Assembly (NCBI GenBank): GCA_937921935.1
Contig: CAKZWQ010000016.1
Coordinates: forward strand, 1-64,000
Direction: 5' to 3'
Origin: an uncultured Gammaproteobacteria bacterium
GTDB taxonomy: Bacteria; Pseudomonadota; Gammaproteobacteria; Steroidobacterales; GCA-2729495
Length of the DNA: 64,000 nt
The translations under genes were made by a program, and so were the position numbers. Of this stretch, positions 60,010 through 64,000 are shown one piece after another. The notes under the pieces were generated by a model that saw nothing but the letters and a program-made list of their open reading frames with translations, made no database searches and had not been told where the DNA came from. The first letter of the stretch is position 1. The number at the start of each line of letters is the position of its first letter.

Positions 60010-60669
60010 CTAGCTACCCAGCTGATCAACTCCACCCTCGCGTGCGATCAGCAGGGCATCGGCAGGTCGCTGCGCAAAAATGCCGACGGTTACGACACCG
60101 GGTACCTGGTTGAAGCGCTGCTCCATTTCCAGGGGATTGGTGATTTGCAGGCCGTGCACATCCAGAATCAGGTTGCCGTTATCCGTGACGAAGTCCTTCC
60201 GCAGGATGGGCTGCCCGCGCGCTTTAACGAACTGGCGTGATACCAGGGACTCTGCCATGGGAATGATTTCCACAGGCAGCGGGAAGCTGCCCAGGACACC
60301 AACCCGCTTTGACTCATCAACGATGCAGACGAATTTTCTGGCGGCTCCCGCCAGAATCTTTTCCCGGGTCAGGGCACCGCCGCCTCCTTTGATCAGGTGC
60401 AGCTGCTTGTTGACCTCGTCGGCGCCATCTATGTAGAGATCCAGATCACCGACTTCTGACAATTCGGAGACGGTAAATCCGGCCATCCGCAAGCGGCTTT
60501 CCGTGGCTATGGAGCTGGCCACAACCACATCGATTTTGTCGGCAATATCCGGCAATGCATCAATCAGGAAGTTGACCGTGGATCCGGTGCCTACGCCCAG
60601 ACGAGTGCCCGGCGCTATGAATTCGAGGGCCGCCAGTGCGGCCTCGCGCTTCTGCTTATCCTGGTCCAT
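60010..60669 (-). CDS. rpiA: Ribose-5-phosphate isomerase A
   Basis: Pentose-phosphate isomerase. The ATG at 60669, with GGGG 6 bases upstream, gives exactly 219 residues as in E. coli; an ATG four codons earlier is possible but sits right against its purine run. Active-site residues Asp81 and Asp84 (YIDGADE), Lys94 and Glu103 (KGGGGALTREK) are all in place. The phosphate loop is GVGTGSTVNF. Together with rpe in the window it covers both pentose-phosphate interconversions. Confidence 0.97.
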   Translation of the reverse strand: MDQDKQKREAALAALEFIAPGTRLGVGTGSTVNFLIDALPDIADKIDVVVASSIATESRLRMAGFTVSELSEVGDLDLYIDGADEVNKQLHLIKGGGGALTREKILAGAARKFVCIVDESKRVGVLGSFPLPVEIIPMAESLVSRQFVKARGQPILRKDFVTDNGNLILDVHGLQITNPLEMEQRFNQVPGVVTVGIFAQRPADALLIAREGGVDQLGS

Positions 60670-60699
60670 TGATTGCCCCATTCCCCCCGGAAGGCTCGA

Positions 60700-60705
60700 A
60701 TTATA
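60700..60705 (-). promoter_or_regulatory. Candidate -10 element of rpiA
   Basis: A perfect TATAAT on the minus strand, about 30 bases before the rpiA ATG. The -35 region is not convincing. Confidence 0.4.
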
Positions 60706-60746
60706 ACGGCTTAGAGCCTTTTGGCCCGTTAAGCAGGGCCAAAAGA

Positions 60747-60772
60747 AAAGTGCCCGCCGAGGCGGGCACTTT
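60747..60772 (-). terminator. Terminator of the H1-like gene
   Basis: AAAGTGCCCGC pairs with GCGGGCACTTT around a 4-base loop. On the minus strand the stem is followed by TTTTCTTTT. It lies 45 bases beyond the stop of the H1-like gene and before rpiA. Confidence 0.85.
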
Positions 60773-60816
60773 CGCAAGAAACGGGCCTCGTTAACCGAGT
60801 CCCGTCAGCCGAGAAA

Positions 60817-61092
60817 CTACCGTTTCTTCGACGCTTTCCGTTTGGTCTTGCGCTTAGCTACCTTACGCTTGGTCTTGCGCTTGGCCTTCTTCTTAGCCTT
60901 TTTCTTGGTCTTACGCTTGGTCTTGCGCTTAGTCTTTTTCTTAGCCTTTTTCTTGGCTTTCTTCTTCGTCTTACGCTTAGCAGTCTTACGCTTAGCGGTC
61001 TTACGCTTAGCGACCTTACGCTTAGCGACCTTACGCTTAGCTACCTTTTTCTTGGCAGCCTTTTTGCGTGTAGTCTTCTTTCTACTAGCCAT
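60817..61092 (-). CDS. Histone H1-like, extremely Lys/Arg-rich repeat protein
   Basis: A 91-residue protein with, by my count, 46 Lys and 14 Arg and no acidic or aromatic residue. It consists of 4-5-residue units: VAKRK and TAKRK in the first half, then TKKKAKKKAKKK and TKRKTKRK, and again VAKRK near the end. This resembles bacterial H1-like proteins (AlgP C-terminal type, chlamydial HctB) that bind DNA non-specifically, but without their Pro/Ala pattern. The ATG has GGAG 7 bases upstream, and a promoter and terminator flank it, which argues for a real gene. An RNA-binding role is also possible. Confidence 0.8.
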   Translation of the reverse strand: MASRKKTTRKKAAKKKVAKRKVAKRKVAKRKTAKRKTAKRKTKKKAKKKAKKKTKRKTKRKTKKKAKKKAKRKTKRKVAKRKTKRKASKKR

Positions 61093-61127
61093 TATCAGTC
61101 TCCGTGTCGGGGATAACCGTCGCCGAG

Positions 61128-61157
61128 TATATATAAAGTTGTTGAAATTGCCAGCAA
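61128..61157 (-). promoter_or_regulatory. Candidate promoter of the H1-like gene
   Basis: On the minus strand TTGCTG (61157-61152) lies 18 bases before TATATA (61133-61128), within an AT-rich stretch. An overlapping TATACT (61131-61126) is an alternative -10. The leader would be about 30 bases. Confidence 0.4.
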
Positions 61158-61210
61158 ATCAAGGGTGACGGCGTTATCAGTTGCGGAGACGAATTCGGGG
61201 CGGGTTCAAG

Positions 61211-61789
61211 TCATTTTCGTAAAAATTCGAACTTAGAGGATTCCGTAACGACTGCATCCAGGGGAACGTCCCAGGATTGCGCAGGGAGACTGTTCACTCC
61301 CTGCATGTCGTAGGCGAAACCAACGAAGCGTGGATGTCGCCAACTCTTTCTATACCGCAGGAAGCTAAAGGTACGGTCGTAATAGCCGCCACCCATGCCC
61401 AGTCGATTACCGACATGGTCAAAAGCGACTAGTGGCGCAATTACGACATCCAGGGCCGTAGCCCGGAGCAAGGGTTCGTCGGTCGGTTCAGGAATCCCGA
61501 ATCGATTGAGGGCTAAAAGGGTGCTGCGGCTATAGCGGCGGAAAAACAGCGCCTCGCCCTGCAGGACGGGCAAGTAAACTTCGCGGCCGCGATCCCAGGC
61601 GGTTTGGATCAGCCCGTCGCAATCGATCTCGCTGTTCACGGCCAGGTAAGCTGCAATGCGCCGGGCACGCTGCATGACTGGCAGTTGCCAGGCATGCGCG
61701 CTCGCGGCAAAGCCGGCCTGGCGGGCAAGTTGCGGTGGCAGGGCACGCCGCAGGCGGACGAGCTTGGAGCGCAGTTTCGCGCTGTTCAT
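61211..61789 (-). CDS. fau: 5-formyltetrahydrofolate cyclo-ligase
   Basis: Converts 5-formyl-THF to 5,10-methenyl-THF; known as YgfA in E. coli, where it lies downstream of 6S RNA and is linked to persister formation. 192 residues. The nucleotide-binding signature NRLGMGGGYYDRTF and the C-terminal VPLDAVVTE are typical. ATG start, 25 bases after the predicted 3' end of 6S RNA, so the two share a transcript. Confidence 0.95.
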   Translation of the reverse strand: MNSAKLRSKLVRLRRALPPQLARQAGFAASAHAWQLPVMQRARRIAAYLAVNSEIDCDGLIQTAWDRGREVYLPVLQGEALFFRRYSRSTLLALNRFGIPEPTDEPLLRATALDVVIAPLVAFDHVGNRLGMGGGYYDRTFSFLRYRKSWRHPRFVGFAYDMQGVNSLPAQSWDVPLDAVVTESSKFEFLRK

Positions 61790-61814
61790 GAAGGCCCCGC
61801 ATCAGGAGTAAAGA

Positions 61815-62003
61815 GTGGTTCCTCCCGCCTGTGCCGTGGCGAGCCTTCGCCCTCGAACCAAGGCGATAGGTGGGGTCAGCCGCGACAGATCAGGCTGTCC
61901 GCCAAAGGCGGCCGTGCACAATACTGTCTACAGACGACGACCCCGGTCTGAAAGTTAGGGTCGAAAGTCTTAGACCCACCTCGAACACCGCAGGAGGAAC
62001 CGA
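61815..62003 (-). ncRNA. ssrS: 6S RNA
   Basis: Regulator that traps sigma-70 RNA polymerase by imitating an open promoter. The closing stem is clear: GGTTCCTCC near the 5' end pairs with GGAGGAACC near the 3' end, leaving a predicted length of about 189 bases, the normal size. The stretch CTGCGGTGTTCG after the 5' stem is typical of 6S RNA. It lies between zapA and fau, its conserved place. Both ends are estimates from the promoter and the stem. Confidence 0.9.
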
Positions 62004-62008
62004 GGCTG

Positions 62009-62014
62009 ATTATA
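62009..62014 (-). promoter_or_regulatory. Candidate -10 element of 6S RNA
   Basis: A perfect TATAAT on the minus strand ends 6 bases before the predicted 5' end of 6S RNA. A good -35 is not visible. Reading through from the zapA promoter is also possible. Confidence 0.6.
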
Positions 62015-62068
62015 TCGTTTGGCGGGCAGCGACGGATGAGACCCGGCGCACAGGGTTGGCGGCAGGGG

Positions 62069-62383
62069 CTAAAGCTCCAGCTGGCGGCCGGACTGCAGGG
62101 CAGATTCGACCCGCTCGCGCATGGCAATAACTTTGCCCTTGGCGTTGGTCTCGATGTTGTCGCCCTTGTCTTTAAAGGTGATCAGCTCATTGGCCATGTT
62201 TAGCGCAGCCATGACAGCTATGCGGTCCAGGCCCACGACTTTGCCGCTATCCCGGATTTCGCGCATTTTGGCGTTCAGCATTTCCGCGGAGTCCACCAGG
62301 GCCTTCCGCTCGTCGGCAGGGCAGGAGATCTGGTATTCCTTCTCAAGAATCTTGACGCTCACGTGGGCGTACATTTCCGTCAT
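62069..62383 (-). CDS. zapA: Cell division protein ZapA
   Basis: ZapA cross-links FtsZ filaments at the division site. 104 residues: a small N-terminal domain (VSVKILEKEYQISCPADERK) then a long coiled coil (LDRIAVMAALNMANELI). It begins MTEMYAHVSVKI; a second Met at residue 4 is possible. The start overlaps the stop of the coiled-coil gene before it by 4 bases. 6S RNA follows downstream, the standard order. Confidence 0.95.
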   Translation of the reverse strand: MTEMYAHVSVKILEKEYQISCPADERKALVDSAEMLNAKMREIRDSGKVVGLDRIAVMAALNMANELITFKDKGDNIETNAKGKVIAMRERVESALQSGRQLEL

Positions 62384-62610
62384 GAATTGTGCTCCATGGC
62401 TTTCAGGCGCCCTATCATGGCCTCGACCCGGGCCCTGACCTGTTCGTTTTTCTGTAAAAGGGTAGCCCGCTCACCAATCAGATTATCCTGCCGCTGTTTC
62501 AGGGACTGATTCTCTTCCTTGAGCTGGCTGGTGATCACAACGAGCTCGTCCAGACGCCGCTCGAGCCGCTGTAATTCCTTCAGGAAATTTTGTTCATTTT
62601 TGTCGTTCAC
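62380..62610 (-). CDS. ZapB-like coiled-coil protein
   Basis: A 76-residue, nearly all-coil protein (FLKELQRLERRLDELVVI, LKEENQSLKQRQDNL), of the small family found upstream of zapA in Pseudomonas-like genomes and thought to act like ZapB. It starts at a GTG without any ribosome site. The -10 box ends only 6 bases before it, so the message may be leaderless. The function is inferred from size, coiled coil and linkage to zapA. Confidence 0.85.
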   Translation of the reverse strand: MNDKNEQNFLKELQRLERRLDELVVITSQLKEENQSLKQRQDNLIGERATLLQKNEQVRARVEAMIGRLKAMEHNS

Positions 62611-62616
62611 CCAAAA

Positions 62617-62645
62617 AATATAGGGTGGCGGGTGGCTGCGGTCAA
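62617..62645 (-). promoter_or_regulatory. Candidate promoter of the zapB-like/zapA transcript
   Basis: On the minus strand TTGACC (62645-62640) and TATATT (62622-62617) are 17 bases apart, each 5 of 6 to consensus. The predicted start falls on or next to the GTG start codon of the following gene. Confidence 0.7.
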
Positions 62646-62688
62646 ATTATCGGCTTTTTGGCCGCGGTGCTAGCATAGCCCGCCCACC

Positions 62689-63243
62689 ATGCCAGCCACT
62701 GATTTTCAAGCTTTGACCCAGGCGCTGACCCGCGCCGGAGCCCTTGGCGAGCCCGCCGAGGCCCACGGGCACCTGTGTGGCCTGGCCTGCGCTCTGGGCC
62801 CGGCTGCGGAACCACCCTGGGTGGCCGAGCTGCTTGCGGATTGCGCGCTTGGTCCCGGTACGCGCGATGCCCTTATACAAGAGCTAGGGGGCACAGCTAT
62901 TCAAACCATGGAGGCCCTGGAGGCGGGTGATATGAGTCTGCAGCTGGCTCTGCCTGGGGACGCGGACCCCCTGGACAGCCGCGCTGCAGCCCTGGGTCTC
63001 TGGTGCCAGGGGTTCATGCACGGCTTGAGCCAGGGCGCGGCAGCACCGGCCACTATCGAGTCCGGGGTTAGCGGCGAGATAATCGGCGATTTCGTGGAAA
63101 TCAGCCGCGCCGAGCTTAGCCAGGAAGAGACCCTGGCCGAAGCGGAGTCTGCTTACGCTGAGCTGGTGGAATTCGTGCGTGTCAGCGTTCAGCTGGTTTA
63201 TGAGGAACTGCGCGCTGAGCGCAGCCGTGGCACCAGCCACTGA
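62689..63243 (+). CDS. ygfB: UPF0149 family protein YgfB
   Basis: A 184-residue protein of the YgfB/YecA-like UPF0149 family, usually encoded just before pepP. It shows AEAHGHLCGLACALG near residue 23 and LGLWCQGFMHGLSQG near residue 103, both family marks. In Pseudomonas YgfB affects beta-lactam resistance through AmpDh3 control; transfer of that role here is inference. ATG start without strong ribosome site; divergent from the zapB-like gene over 78 bases. pepP follows 7 bases later. Confidence 0.93.
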   Translation: MPATDFQALTQALTRAGALGEPAEAHGHLCGLACALGPAAEPPWVAELLADCALGPGTRDALIQELGGTAIQTMEALEAGDMSLQLALPGDADPLDSRAAALGLWCQGFMHGLSQGAAAPATIESGVSGEIIGDFVEISRAELSQEETLAEAESAYAELVEFVRVSVQLVYEELRAERSRGTSH

Positions 63244-63250
63244 GGTCCCT

Positions 63251-64000
63251 ATGAGTCCCCGTGAGTTTTCCCGGCGTCGTCGCCAGATAATGCGCATGAT
63301 TGGCAAGGGCAGTGTCGCGCTGCTGCCGGCTGCGCCCGCCAAAGTGCGCAATCGTGACGTGGAGTACTACTACCGCCAGGACAGTGATTTCTATTACTTG
63401 ACGGGTTTCGCGGAACCCGAAGCGGTCCTCGTTCTGGCGCCCGGCAGAGCGGCGGGGGAAGTCCTGATGTTTTGCCGTGACCGCGATCTGGAGCGGGAGA
63501 CCTGGGATGGTGCGCGGGCGGGTCCCGAGGGAGTGGTGGCCGACTTTGGCGCCGATGACGCCTTCCCCATCACTGACATGGATGACATCCTGCCGGGCAT
63601 CATCGAGCAGTGTGAGCGGGTGTATTACAACATCGGCATGCACACGGAGTTCGATCAGCGCCTGATTGGCTGGGTCGCGGCTCTGCGCGAGCGTGGCGGT
63701 GCCCACACCCCTGACGAATTTATTGGCCTGGATCATCTGTTGCATGATCTGCGCTTGTTCAAGAGCCGGCCGGAAATTACCAAGCTGCGGCGGGCGGCAA
63801 AAATCGCCGTCACAGCTCATAACCGGGCCATGTCGCTCTGCCGCCCCGGCCTGCATGAATACGAGATCGAAGCGGAATTCATTCATGAGTTTCGCCGCCA
63901 GGGAGCGCGCCTGTCCTATCTGCCCATTGTCGGCTCAGGACCCAATAGCTGCGTGCTGCATTACCACGCCAACGACCGGCGCATGGAAGACGGTGATCTG
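63251..64000 (+). CDS. pepP: Xaa-Pro aminopeptidase PepP, 5' part
   Basis: M24-family aminopeptidase that removes N-terminal residues before proline. The window ends after 250 codons, so the gene is partial. It begins MSPREFSRRRRQIMRMIG, and has YYYRQDSDFYYLTGFAEPEA and, near the edge, LPIVGSGPNSCVLHYHAND, all PepP sequences. Most metal ligands of the catalytic domain lie beyond the edge. The start has GAGG just upstream. It is the natural partner of ygfB. Confidence 0.95.
   Translation, partial: MSPREFSRRRRQIMRMIGKGSVALLPAAPAKVRNRDVEYYYRQDSDFYYLTGFAEPEAVLVLAPGRAAGEVLMFCRDRDLERETWDGARAGPEGVVADFGADDAFPITDMDDILPGIIEQCERVYYNIGMHTEFDQRLIGWVAALRERGGAHTPDEFIGLDHLLHDLRLFKSRPEITKLRRAAKIAVTAHNRAMSLCRPGLHEYEIEAEFIHEFRRQGARLSYLPIVGSGPNSCVLHYHANDRRMEDGDL

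Noticed and set aside
60842-61168. Plus-strand Leu/Phe/Val-rich frame opposite the H1-like gene
   Set aside because: It is the complement of the Lys-rich repeat; lysine AAG codons read backwards give CTT. The minus strand has the ribosome site and terminator.

Overview
The window is 64 kb of a GC-rich gammaproteobacterial chromosome, densely packed with housekeeping genes. I place it outside the Enterobacterales, nearer the Pseudomonas/Xanthomonas side. The reasons are a coq7-type ubiquinone hydroxylase beside a Vfr/Clp-like Crp, the zapA-ssrS-fau arrangement with ygfB and pepP next to it, a xanthomonad-style Trm112 variant, and a fused sat-cysC gene. The genus cannot be fixed from sequence reading alone.

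Layout. Positions 80-13860 hold the complete S10-spc-alpha ribosomal cluster (rpsJ to rplQ, including secY, rpmJ and rpoA) in the classical order. A strong candidate promoter and a 250-base leader lie between rpsJ and rplC. A convergent RND efflux pump and its lipoprotein adaptor follow (13884-18065, minus), then a VOC-fold protein, pepQ, trpS, a Tat-exported FAD oxidase, uvrA and the divergent ssb. Positions 26138-27850 encode a fused ATP sulfurylase/APS kinase. Positions 27927-36094 are the overlapping miaB-phoH-ybeY-corC-lnt-leuS-lptE series. The usual continuation to holA-nadD-rsfS-rlmH is interrupted by about 3.8 kb holding an unknown membrane protein, hisI, cysS, sufE, yidD and a Trm112-like gene. 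The maf-rng-yhdP-nit-tldD run follows (42428-50753), with pmbA (tldE) close by beyond an unknown small membrane protein and purE. Next come yihY, purC, djlA, rpe, crp, coq7, rplM-rpsI, a tRNA-Gln(CUG), a hairpin-rich gap, rpiA, an extremely Lys/Arg-rich H1-like protein, fau, 6S RNA, zapA, a ZapB-like coiled coil, ygfB and the 5' part of pepP.

The main theme is translation: ribosomal proteins, tRNA synthetases for Trp, Leu and Cys, ribosome maturation (ybeY, rsfS, rlmH, rng) and tRNA modification (miaB). A second theme is the cell envelope (secY, yidD, lnt, lptE, yhdP, efflux). crp probably regulates itself through a site at 57631-57646. I see no prophage, insertion sequence, CRISPR array or defence island. 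The most unusual items are the promoter inside the S10 region, a yidD gene with no ATG/GTG/TTG start, the H1-like basic protein, the hairpin cluster after the tRNA, a possible leaderless message for the ZapB-like gene, and the unknown membrane protein after lptE.
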